From: Chamaecyparis obtusa
Lineage: Eukaryota; Streptophyta; Pinopsida; Cupressales; Cupressaceae
DNA: 64,000 nucleotides
Assembly: GCA_027943335.1 (NCBI GenBank)
Contig: BSBK01003251.1
Span: 227,501-291,500, forward strand
Direction: 5' to 3'
The translations under genes were made by a program, and so were the position numbers. The notes under the pieces are model-generated. The model made no database searches. It saw only the letters and a program-made list of their open reading frames with translations, and was not told the DNA's origin. Shown one piece after another: positions 34,443-45,867 of the stretch. How positions within the stretch are numbered: the first letter of the stretch is position 1; every line of letters begins with the position of its first letter.

Positions 34443-37167
34443 TGTTGATGTGTGTCTTATGACTCACCAAATAGTAGAACAAAATACTGAGATATCCTAT
34501 CCTCTCTTGAACAAAGTATTGTGTATGCCAAGATTGCAAAAAGATCATACAATAACTCCAAGTTTCCTCAACTCATGTATATGCTTGGTGTTGATGTGAT
34601 TTGCTGATGATCACAAGGGGCCTTACGTTTTCAATCATTTATGTCATGATGATTATGGTTACTATCAAAAGATTTTCAATTAAGCACTATTTTTTGGGGT
34701 TTTCACTGGATATGCAGAAATCAAAAGGGTTTAGGGTTTAGAGATCCTAATCTAATCCTAAAGGTAATGATAGCCGAGGAAAGTATTTTGATGGACAAGT
34801 TCCTTAATTACCAAGTCATGCTTTGCCAAGTCAAGCTACAACTACACGTAGACTAGTGTAGTCTTCAAGGGGTTTGTACGAATGATCAAATTTAAGCACA
34901 TAGATGGGGGTTCAGGCTAACTTTACACGATGATTTAGAATCACTAAAACATCAAAATTATGAACCAAAGAAACTCATCAAAACATCATCATATTCTCCA
35001 AAAAATTCATTACACTTTATCTATCAAACTTAATCTAATTGAGAGAATAATGAGACCAAGCAAGCATTAAGACACATCAAATGATCACCACACTTCAATG
35101 AAAATTCTATTGTCTCAATAGCTCATAAGCAACAATCTCAGAATTCACTGCCTTCCAAATGAGAAGAAGAGGCCTTTATATAGATCCTAAAAAAAAACAA
35201 AAGGCCCAGATGAAAACAATAACCGATGGCCCATATTTTTCAACCTCGGCCCTAATTACGGTTAGGGCACAAAAAAGGAAGCTACATCAATGCAAAAAAG
35301 AATCCACTACCATAGTGAGTAATAAATTCCCACCATGCATGCTCTTTTAGGAAGAGAGTGGGGTGAAATGAATTCCCAATATGCATACCCACTATGCATT
35401 AAATGCACTATTTTCCTTAAATGGATTATTCTTGATACCCTTCCTTAAATGTGTTGACTTTGACTTGAAGAATCTTTGACTAACCAATGAACATGATTGA
35501 GTGCCATGCTAGCTTGCTAGGATTTAGCGAATATTTTTAATTGCATCATTTTGTAACTAAGTTTCACTTTGATTACTTCTTCTGAAGATATATTCCTTTG
35601 ATCACTTCCTTCCATGTACTTTCTTGAGACTTCATCTTCTGAAAATGGATTGAACTCTTTCATTGATGATTCTGCCAATTTGGATTTTCTTCACATGAAA
35701 ATTCCTTGGTCATGTTTTTCGACTTTGAGAAGGAATTTCAAGATGTGACATTCTTCCCTTTGTACATTTTCACTGGAATTGTGATCGTCGAACCTTAGAT
35801 GCCTTGAACTTGATCACTTGGATCATGGTGTCTTCAAAACTGCAACTAGAGTTCTGGAACTTGAATGTCATCCTTGATCACATGGGATTGGAATCCTTCC
35901 TCCTACAAAATGAAATAATCAACATAAGAATCACTTAAAAAAATCTTTCATATTTTCTCTTTGAAACCTTCCCCACTCTTAAAAAAATAAAATCCTCTCT
36001 AACATTCTCATGCCCCTTTTCTCTGATTCTTCAAACTCTTCACAAATCAATCTCTCTCTAGAACTTACACATTTTCTCTCTCCAAAAATTCTCTTTCTCT
36101 CTCTTCAAAACTCCACACCTTCCTCTTCTCATGTTTTAAATTCACTTTGTCACGCTTTGGAAATTTTAAGATTTTTTGAATTTTTCTTAATTCTCTAAAA
36201 TTCTGACGATTTGGAATCCACAAGTTCGTAAAATTTGTGTTTTGAGTGATCTTTGACTTGATTCAAGGATTTTCCATTTTCTCCATTCTCTGTGACTACA
36301 TCAATTTTGCGTTCTGAGTGCACATTGTGTGGGGTCCATGATTTTTATTTTGGAGGATTCTATGACTGTCTTCATTTTGCACAATGAGTGCATTTTAACA
36401 TGAGTTGTGGATTTTGTTATTTTGGATAATCCACGAGTGCTTCCATTTTGCGTTGCGAGTGCATATTACCATGATATGGGGATTTTTCCCTTTGGAGGAT
36501 TCTGTGACTATCTTCGGAATGCGCTTCGAACACACATTGGGTGGGTTCTAGGATTTTTTCATTTTGGAAATTCCTTCACTGCCTTCATTTTGTGCAATGA
36601 GCACATATTGGATGGGGTCCCAGATTTTCCTTTCTCTCACATTCCTTTACTACCTCTATTTTGCATCGTGAGCACATATTGGATGGGTTCCTGAATTTTC
36701 ATTCCTGAGGATTCCTTCACCGAGCTCATTTTGTGCTTGGAGCGCACTTTGGCATGCATGGAGGATTTTATCCTTTTCGAGACTCCACGACTGCTTCTAT
36801 TTTGCGCTTGGAGTGCATATTAGATGGAGTCAGGTATTTTCCCCTTTTTCACATTCCTTTACTGCCTAGGAACTATGCTCTGGGTGCATCTTCGGTGGGG
36901 TCAAGGATTTTTCTATTTTCCACATTCTGTGACTGCGTGAAAAGTGTGCCTGAGGGAAGTAAAATTCAGGATTTGGAGCTGGTTGTGGATTATGCTTTCA
37001 ACAGATTCCTTCATTCCTTATTATTCTGCTACTCCATGATAGTTGGGAGGCAAAGCTTTGTTCGATACTACTGCTAACAGAGCATCTGAAACCCAAAAAA
37101 GGGCCAAGCCAGCAGGGAGAGAGAAGGGGGATCCCATCTAATGGGCGGTGTTGTGAAGGCCACAACA
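34443..37167 (-). mobile_element. LTR-like copy B
   Basis: Begins TGTTGATGTGTG and ends CACAACA. Collinear with copy C at roughly 92% identity by eye, with differences mostly C/T. It has one more subrepeat (about 36836-36890) that copy C lacks. A minus-strand TATA (CTATATAAAGGCC) lies near 35170-35182. On the opposite strand, the pyrimidine-rich stretch 35980-36130 resembles a plant leader. Confidence 0.8.
36230..36960. repeat. ~75-80-bp subrepeats in LTR copy B
   Basis: About nine degenerate units with the TTTTGCGC..GAGCGCA core. They cause several long but meaningless open frames on the plus strand. CpG loss is intermediate between copies C and A. Confidence 0.8.
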
Positions 37168-38275
37168 TCTAGCGACTCCAGGAGTGAAATGTTGAAAACA
37201 TTTCAAGGATAAAAATTTACTTGGAACCGAGATCCCTTGGTTAAAAAACTTACTCTATCATGAGGAGAGAAAACATAACTTGAAAGGGGTGGAGAATCAT
37301 ATATTGGATCAAGACATTGTCATCCTTCAATTACCTATGTGTGTACAAATTCGTTAATTCCCACTCAACAAGACCACTCAGAGACCATAAGATTGGCCAT
37401 GACAAGCTATATATTCTTCTTAACTCCAAAAGCATCATGGACATTGCCCCACTGCCAGTCAGGCATCCATAGCCCCGACGGAGTTGTCATTGTAAACCAA
37501 CGGAGATTGCTCCACTTTTGGTGAATTATTCTTTCAAACACCTATGGAGATTTTTGTGTACCGCCAAAAGCCAATTATTTCATCTTTTCTTATATTTTCT
37601 ATTTTTTCCTTTTCAATTGATATTGTATTTCTTTCTTTTCTTTTGGCTCGTGAGCAGTGAAGCTCACTATGGGTTTAGTAATTAAAGTGGCATTGAAGCA
37701 AGATTTTAAAATTTTCACAAGCCATGACCTCTCCTAAAGAAACTAAGATGGACTCAGAGAAATACTTAGCCATGAAATATATAGCAATCTTAGAGTTTGA
37801 GTATCAAGATACAGTGCATGATTAACCTCTCGAGTCAAGTCTATGTTCCAACCTAATGATGAACATAAGAAAGACAACCTTAGTATCTAAGGATCTTCAT
37901 AAACAGTTATCCAAGAAATGAGATAAACAAGACTTGGTGGAATCTTCAAATGAAGTTTGAAATCACACAATTCCCCCTACACAAATGGGAACACCCAAAC
38001 CTCCAAGCCACCTGGCAAAAACCAAAACCAACCAAAACCACCTGAACAAACTAATCTTAGGGGAAACAAAACCCTAAACTAAAAACTAAACTATGGGAAA
38101 ACTAAAACAACCTAAACTAGAGAAAGCCAAAATCCCACCAATGGGAGAGAAATGACAGAAAAGAAAACAGGGGAAGAAAACCAAAATCCCCTCTAAGCTA
38201 GAAGAAAACCAAAATGAAAGAACGCAAGGGAAAACCTAGACTAACTATATACAGGGTAGGCTTCTAGAGGGAAAC
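37168..38275. other. Untranslated segment between LTR copy B and integrase
   Basis: 37168-37440 is homologous to 34172-34442. A short plus-strand ORF at 37724-37825 (MTSPKETKMDSEKYL..., 33 codons) follows a pyrimidine-rich leader and might be the start of a plus-strand Gag, but it ends quickly. 37972-37981 is polypurine on the minus strand. 38000-38260 is A/C-rich simple sequence. No other gene seen. Confidence 0.45.
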
Positions 38276-41200
38276 CTATGGACAGAAATAATGCTTGAGG
38301 AATTTCCCATTGACGGGCAATGGGACTTCCTTTCCCATTAGAGTTCTCATCTTGAATGTATTATCTCCTAGTATCTCAAAAATTTGAAAAGGCCCCATCC
38401 ATAGATTATCAAAATTTTTGTGATCACCTCTCTTTTCATGGGCCTTATCCCAGCAAAGTACCAATTCTGAAATTCAAAAATCCTTAACTCTGGCCATTCT
38501 TTCAAACCATCTTTTTACCACAGCTTGATGTTTTGCATACTTTTCTAGTGCCTGATCTCTTTTCTCTTCTAGGAGAAGTAATTGTGTCAATCATGTACGT
38601 GCTATGTCTTTACCTTCTATGTATTCCTACATAAACTGCAATGTTGGGATCCTCAATTGAATGGGAAAAATTGGATCTTGTCCATAAACCAGATGATAGG
38701 GAGATGTCCCTATAGAGCTCTTGATTCTTATTCTGTTTTCCCAAAGTCCAAATCTCAACTGCATATGCCAGTCCCTAGGATTTTTGTCCAACAACTTCTT
38801 GATAGCACTTAACAGCTTCTTATTTGTTGACTCGGCTAACCCATTCCCTTGTGGATAGTAATTTGATGAAAATTTCAGGGTGATCCCATAATCAAATGCC
38901 CAATTTGAAAACTTCAAAGATTTAAATGTAGTACCATTGTCGCATACAAGAGCGTGTGGACATCTGAATCTCGTGACAATATTTTCTTCAAGAAACTTGA
39001 TAACAACCTCTATCATGCAATTCCTTAATGCTTGAGCTTCTGACCAGCGAGTGCAATAATTAGTAGCAACTAGGATGTACCTATGTTGTCTTGAAGAGGG
39101 TGGATTAATTGGACCAATAAATTCTAACCCCCACTTTGCAAAAGGTCTTACTTCGATAATAGGTTGCAAAGGCATTGCAGGATTTCTCTCACGTTTTGCC
39201 ACTACTTGACATGTGTGACAAGTTTTCACATGTTCGTAGGCATCTTTAAACAATGTGGGCTAGTAATATCCTTCTCTTGAAATCTGGTGGGCCATAGAGA
39301 GACTATTTCCGTGACTGGTCCCATACTTGCTATGAAAATGTTCTAGTATCTACTTCGCTTCTTCTTTTCTGGCACATCTCAAATAGACTCCGTCATGATT
39401 CTTTCTATATAGAACTGCTCCTTGAAGCATAAATTGTTGACTTTTCATTCTCAAGGCATGCTTTTGGATAGAATTTAGGTGCGTAGGAGACTTTTGATTC
39501 AAGAGGTAGTAAACAATGTCATCATACCATTCATCTGGGGATACTTCTTCCATCACATATACTTGTTGAACCAATCCAGGACCAGTTGTCATGATTTCTT
39601 GTTTCAGAGCTTGTCCTCGAACTAGCTTCATAGGTTGTATCTCCATGTCATATTCTTGGATGATAGACATCGATTTTCCTCTTCTTTCTCGCAATTCATT
39701 CTGCATCAATAGTGTCTTCATGGTCACATATGGAACAATTGCAAAAACCTTGCTTCTCAAAATATAATGTCAAAATTTCTTGATTGCCTTCACCAAAGCA
39801 TAGGCTTGCTTCTCCATGTTTAGATATTTCAATTCTTCATCCTTCAATGGTGAGCTCATAAAGGCAATGGGATGCTCATCTTTGTCTTCCATTCTCTGAG
39901 TAAGGATAGTTGCAAATGTATGCTTTGATGCAAATGAATATATGTAGAATGGCTTAGTGTAATCTGGACTAATCAAAACAGGAGCATCCACAATTGCTTG
40001 CTTTATCTCCTTGAAATCCCTTTTTGTTGCAGGTGTCCAATCTATCTTTGCACCCTTCTTTAACATGTCATTTAGTGGCTTGACTATTTCTGCAAATCCT
40101 AATATGAACTTCCTCACGAAGTTGATTTTTCTGAAGAATGACTTTAACTCTTTTTGACTAGCTGGCAACCCCAACTTTGAAATTGCTTCGATGCGCTCAG
40201 GACCGATTGAGATTTCATGCTCTGAAATCACATGTCCCAATAATTTTCCCTCTGTGACTATGAACATGCACTTCTTTGGGTTTAATGAAATTCCATATCT
40301 CCTACATCTATGAAATATTCTCTTTAAATCAGTCATATGATCCTCTCTACACTGAGAAAATACAGTGAGATCATCCATGTATATAATAATGCATTTACCA
40401 ACCAAATCCTTGAAAGCATAGTCCATGGCTCTCTGAAAAGTTGCCCCGGCATTAATCAAACCAAAGGGCATTCTTTTGTATGCAAACGTGCCCCACTTTG
40501 TGGTGAATGCAATTTTCAATCTGTCTTCTTCTTCTACCATCACCTGGCTATACCTAGAATAACCATCTAAAAATGACATCATTTGGGATCCATTCACAAC
40601 TTGTATAACTTCATCTAGTGATGGTACTAGATAATTGTCCTTTTCTGAAGCTCTGTGAAGATTGCGAAAATCCACACACAATCTTATTTCTCCACTCTTT
40701 TTTCTAACAAGAACCAAGTTGGTGACCCACGCCGAGTGTCTGACTGGAAAAATTATTCTGGTAGAAAGTAATTTCTTCACTTCTTGATGGATTAGTGGCT
40801 TTAACAAGGGATTTATCAGTCTCTTTCTTTGCCAAAATAGTTTACTATTTGGCTTCAGTGGGATTGTGTGTGTGATGAGGGAGGTATCATAAGTTTTCAA
40901 ATCTTCATATCCCCAAGAAATCACATCTGGGAATTCCCTCATAAGCTTTAGAATATATTCCTTTTCCTGAGGAGTACAAACTTTACCAATAAAAAAATTC
41001 TTGACATTTTCTTCGGTTCCTAAGTTCACTTTTTCACATTCCCCTCCTTCAGTCGTCTGATACTTGAGGGCACTTAATCTATTTGAATCAAAAATTCTTT
41101 CTAGCTCAATCATCCCCTTAGGAATAGTATTTGTCCTCAAATTCATTATCTCATCTATTTCGAACTGAGCTTGTTGTGGTTCTCCCTCATTGATGACTTG

Positions 41201-41835
41201 TGCCTCAAAGACCCTTGAATTTGTTAGGAAATCAAAGATATGCTTATCATCTTCAAATACTTGGAAGTTTGTTATGTTGTCTGGAACAAATGGCACCGAA
41301 GTCAATTCAACTGTGAGCTTCTTCACACAATCCATGGCTAATGGTTCCAAAGAACTTGCAGATTGAGCCAATGCATTTGCTACTGGATTGCATGTTTGAT
41401 TTATTCTTTTAATGTTGAAGGTATCAAAGCTTTCAATCAAGTCCCAAAATCTGTTGTGATAACAACCCAATCTTTTATCATGACATGCATACTATTTTTG
41501 AACTTGTCCTACCACTATGCCTAAATCTCCACGCACATATAGGATCTTGGCACCCTTTTGGATAGCAAGGAGAAAACCAATAACCAATGATTCATACTCA
41601 GCCACATTATTCATACAAGGAAACTGCAATCTATGTGCTATGAGATAGGCTTCACCTATTGGGCTAACAAGTTCAACACCGGCTCCACTTCCTTTCTTTG
41701 ATTTCAACCCATCGAATGATAAAGTCCAGACTTCATCATCGGCTTGAGTACTGGAAGGTTCACCCTCTGATTTCTTGACTTGTTTCTCATGTTTTTCTTC
41801 AAAAAATTTCTTCTCATCTCTTTTAAATTCTTTTT
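38276..41835 (-). pseudogene. Ty3/gypsy RNase H, reverse transcriptase, integrase
   Basis: All in one reading frame with a few stops. From the 5' side: RNase H at ~41730-41370 (LSFDGLKSKKGSGAG, NNVAEYESL, VRGDLGIV; the last catalytic Asp reads N in VANALA); then ~470 bp of linker; RT at ~40900-40000 with VDFRNLHRAS, MPFGLINAGATFQR and IIIYMDDLTVFSQ (YMDD at 40370-40381); a degenerate connection/RNase H-like part (FASKHTFATILTQR) to ~39650; integrase at ~39350-38620 with CHTCQ zinc-finger half, WGLEFIGPI (first catalytic Asp changed to Glu), VCDNGTTF and PQGNGLAEST; and an integrase C-terminal DKAHEKRGDHKNFDNLWMGPF domain ending at 38276. The RNase H lies upstream of RT, not only between RT and integrase. 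Stops near 41490, 39768, 39350-39254 and elsewhere make it inactive. Confidence 0.85.
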
Positions 41836-42105
41836 ATTTTGGTTCTGAGGTCGCTACCTAACTTGGATATTCCACATTGACAACTTCTTCAAAATTTTGT
41901 GCCACTGATACTTGTGGGACCATCTTTGAAACTTGTGCAACCGTAGCTCTGCACATCATGCATGATATCTCAGAATGAAAAGCATTATTTATTCTACACC
42001 AATTAGACAGTAACAAATTCTGAATATGAGCATCTTTCCCCGGCTCAACTGCCTGCTTAACACTTTTCAAGACAAAATTCCTAAAATTTTCAAACATTCC
42101 TTCTA

Positions 42106-42645
42106 TCATTGATGTTCTGAATTATCATTAGTTGGTGCCTCTGCAAACTTGGGCATCATGTCCGGGCATCCTCCTTGGTTGTAACCTTGTAACATCAAAA
42201 TTTCCCTAGTTTTAGGTGCATAAGATCCTAGACTTGTTTCCATGAACAGAATTTCATTATCTTCTCCATATTCAGTTATCAACAATCGGAGCCTTGGTGT
42301 GCTCTCAATCCTTATCTGATTTGGTATTCCTCTCCATGGGAGCCAAATGTGTGAAAAATTAGTTGCTATGTATCCATTTAATTTCCTTGCCCATTCTCTA
42401 CTTAAAAGCATTCCATACCCTTTTGGAATGTCCATGAATGATATGTCAATACAACTTTGAACTCGTGGATCTGAAGCCAATTGCATATGAATATTATTTA
42501 GTTCTCCTACAACTGGAACTTCTGTTTTATCTAGCCGAGTCACCTTCTTATCTATTTTTAATGGGACTAATCCCAATTTTCTACATATATCAAGGGGTAT
42601 TACATTACTTGATGCTCCAGAGTCAATTAGACAGTTGTGCAACAT
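42106..42645 (-). pseudogene. Ty3/gypsy aspartic protease
   Basis: About 180 codons. CLIDSGASSNVIPLDICRKLGL gives the D-S-G-A active site of retropepsins, followed by the flap-like VPVVGELNNIHM and a PKGYGMLLSREWARKLNGYI segment that corresponds to the LLGRxW region of plant gypsy proteases. It lies in a different frame from both the upstream Gag and the downstream RNase H/RT, so frameshifts at both junctions (or natural frame changes) separate them. The stop at 42106 overlaps the next open frame. Confidence 0.8.
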
Positions 42646-45288
42646 TTTCCAAAAATTCTGATTGACACAAGGAAAGGGGTGGACTCTTCTTTTCCTTGGT
42701 AGAAAACCATAGGTTTTTGAGCTCTAGAGTTGAATTCCTCATTGTTCACATTCTGTCAAGTGTTGCTCCCATTCTAAATAGCACTTGTTTGTTCTACAAT
42801 AGCAGTGAGATCTTTGGTTGTTTCTTCTCCTTGAAATGAAGGATCACTTTGCAAGATTCCTTCCTCAGAATAGTTTTGCACCATCCCAATGAAGCTTGAA
42901 CTTTGTGAGACATTAGGTGCACTTGCTTGTACATCAACAACATTCATGTTTTGTGCAAAACTAGATTGATGATTGTTAGGGGGACCTTTGGGTGGGCATG
43001 AAGAATTCTATGAGATGATCTTTGGAGTTACATCATTCAAACTCCCCAACAATGTGTCCCTTATCTTAGGAATTTTCATCAGTTCATACAATGGTAAACT
43101 TACTTTTATCTTCTTTAATTCCTCTAGTATGCAAGAGCTCAACCTCTTGAATTCCTCCCTAGGAGGATTTTCTTTCTGCCCTTTTTCTTGATTTTTCTTT
43201 TTTCCTCCATTTTGTATAGTAGAATGTGTCACAGGTTGCCCCTTTTGATTTTGCGGAGCATTGGTCACAACAGACTGACCTCTTTCTCCATGTGCACTAA
43301 TAGGTTGTCGATACTCAGATGAATTCCTAAGAGGACTTGGAGTATTACTAGCATTGGGATGTGGAGGAGTTGTAAAGTTATTTGGAGGAGTTGACGTTGT
43401 CAATGGCTCATGATTTCTATAATTTCTCTGATAAGTCCTCAATGGAGAATTCCCAGATGTCTATTGAAAAGCTTGAACTTCACTTACTCCTTCCACTAGG
43501 ACACTATTGTAAAGCGGAGGGAAAATAAATCTATCCCTCTGTAGTGGCTCATTTGTGGAAATAGGTGGAGGTTGATTTTCCAGTGGAACTTGATATCGTG
43601 GCACCTCCATAGGACCATTTGCTGATGCAGGTGGGAATTTTTTATTAGTTTGTATAGGCATGTAATCCTAAGAGTCAGGAGGTGGAAACTTGAAATCATC
43701 AAAGACCAATGCTTGGTCGTATCTGGGAGCAGGCACTAACTCATAGCCTGTAGGTGGAGGATCCTCAGGCGCAGTAGTGTTTCTTACTTCTCCTTTGAAT
43801 ATTTCAGCTGCTCTTTGAAACCCTTGGCATTGTAACTCAGAATGTTGATTAGTCTCATGCAATCTACACCATCCGGACAATGCTGCTTCTGCTAGAAAAA
43901 CTTTATCAACAGGTCGGCTTTCAAAAATTGGTGGATTGTCCAATGGTTAAGGAACTCTGCCATTGTTTGGATTTGTATTCCATGATCTTTTATGGTACCC
44001 TTGATTGTTATTTTGATACCCAGAACTATTTTCTTGATAACCTTGATTATTGTTCCAGTATCCTTGATTGTTATCTTGATGATTCTCATGGTGAGCTGGA
44101 GGATTTCCTTGATACCCTTGGTAATTTCCTTGATGAGACTGATAATTCCTTTGAGAATTTTGCAATTGATTATTTTGATTTCTGAGGTAAGTAACCTCAA
44201 TAGATAACTTCTTGACTTGTTCTATTAAGTCTTTCATTTCATCTTGTTCTTCTTGAGTCCTTGTGGAAGTAGTCGTATTCTGAAGATAGACTGGTTGTGT
44301 AGGTGCTACGTGAGATATCAGGGCTCTTGGATGTGGCACAAGCTGATTAGGAGCAGGACTAGGATTTAAAGCAGGAGCATGGCTCAACATCCCTTGATTC
44401 AATGTATTAGCATTCCCAAAGTAACCAAGTGCTCCACTAGTGGTTGTTGGTGAATGTAAACTAATCTTCTCAGCCTCAGCATATGCTTGGATTAAATTGG
44501 TAGGGGTCGGATGGGTCTTCTGGATGAACATGGAAGTGAAACAATCCAGGGCTGCATAGTAAATAGGCCTTGCGGCATCATCATTTATGCGGAAAGGATC
44601 GTGCAGACGAGAGTAGGCCTTCTGAAATCTATTGTTGAAAGCCCCAATAGGTTCATGCTCTTGTCTTCTTATCTCAATGAATTGCCTATACAATTCAGCA
44701 GGGGTGATAGGCAATCTGAACTTTCCCAAGAATTCATCCTTCAACTCTTGCCATGTTTTGGATTGAATTCACGTGTAAATTAATATACCAATAAAATGCT
44801 TCTTCCCCCAGCGGATATGGGAACAATCAGCATGCCACATCTTCATCTTGAATATTTCTATTCTACAGAGCATCTTCAAAAATCTTCACATGTTCATCAG
44901 CAATGTGGTTGATGTCATTCACAAAGAACTTAGAGCAGAAATGCTCAGGATTCTTTGGCATATGATTGTAAGCAGCAAATGTTGCAAGAGGTGATGCATT
45001 CTGCGGTCACCATTATTGTGCCATTGCTGGAACTTGTTGTTGGGCAGCTGGAGGTACAATGGCTTGTATAGGTATTTGTACTATCAACTGTTGAATTGGT
45101 GTACCTCCTTGTTGAAATCCTTGAGTGGTCCCTTGTGTTTGACGTTGTTGAGGTGGAGTTTGAAATTTTCTCGTAAGATCAGCTACACTTGGTGAGTTCT
45201 GACTTGTAGATGCTTCTTTCTTGCCTCGCCTAGGCTTTGGATCAAAATTTAGTTTTTCTAGTTCCTTTGCTCTTGAAGTGGATCTCAA
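42646..45288 (-). pseudogene. Ty3/gypsy Gag
   Basis: The N-terminal part around 45288-45013 is Gln/Pro-rich (QQVPAMAQ) and in another frame than the rest. 44744-44450 holds the capsid-like Gag fold (MKDEFLGKFRLPIT, then FIEIRRQEHEPIGAFNNRF and LIQAYAEAEK). 44300-43960 is an Asn/Gln/Tyr-rich low-complexity region made of NNQGYQ-like repeats. 43943-43700 has GWCRLHETNQHSELQCQGFQRA, a reduced CxxH..C motif. 43661-43008 is a Pro-rich linker. Stops at about 43945, 43663 and 43445 and at least two frame changes disrupt it. The 42646-43007 stretch between Gag and protease is also coding-like but broken. Confidence 0.7.
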
Positions 45289-45637
45289 GATTCTTCAGTG
45301 GACCTTAGGCGAGAATGAATTAATGCGCTCCAGTATGCGAAATCTACTTTAATTCCTTCTTACAGGTGTTGGAGGCTGCTGATTCCTTTGAACGACCAAT
45401 GCTCTTCGAATAGCTGCTTCAATTCTTTGAGCTTTCTCTTCTTCTTCTAACACAAAGCTCACTCGCATATATTCAGCTGCACTTCTCTTAACTTTCTAGG
45501 CGAGTGAGTTTAGTCCTGCGATGATGTCTTCTTGGTCGTCTCCAAATCCAAGATTTGGCTGTAAGATTGGTATGATGTCTCTATGTGGGAGCACCATATC
45601 AATTCATGACATGCAAAATTATGTCTTGTAGCGTACG

Positions 45638-45862
45638 CCCTCCTTCTAGCACCATTTTCTGTTGATGGCGCGACGATGGAGGGTTTGTGCGTCACCAATG
45701 CTCAGATTTTCTAACTTGTTCAAAAAAATGAATTTCAATTTTTCCCTCCTAGCGCCAGTTTCTGTTGATGGCGTGACGATGGAGGGTTTGCGTATTACCA
45801 ATGCTTTGACTTTCTACATTTCTTCTGGAAAGAATTTCAATTATACCCTCCTTCTAGTGCCA
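45638..45862 (-). repeat. Tandemly triplicated tRNA-Asn-type primer-binding region
   Basis: The plus strand has CCCTCCTTCTAGCACCA at 45638-45654, CCCTCCTAGCGCCA at 45744-45757 and CCCTCCTTCTAGTGCCA at 45846-45862, at spacings of 106 and 102 bp. Each is followed within 3-6 bases by TGTTGATG, the LTR terminus. From memory, plant tRNA-Asn ends CCCTCCTTCTAGCGCCA, so on the minus strand these are primer-binding sites. Copy 2 has lost three bases, and copies 1 and 3 each have one change in the CpG. Only the copy at 45846 abuts the complete LTR C (45868). Confidence 0.8.
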
Positions 45863-45867
45863 GTTTT

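Noticed and set aside
37724..37825. Start of a plus-strand Gag downstream of the tRNA-Arg-like motif
   Set aside because: Only 33 codons before a stop and no recognisable Gag fold; mentioned only as part of the untranslated segment.
45638..45862. tRNA-Asn gene or pseudogenes
   Set aside because: Only about 17 bases match the tRNA 3' end, in the orientation and position of primer-binding sites.
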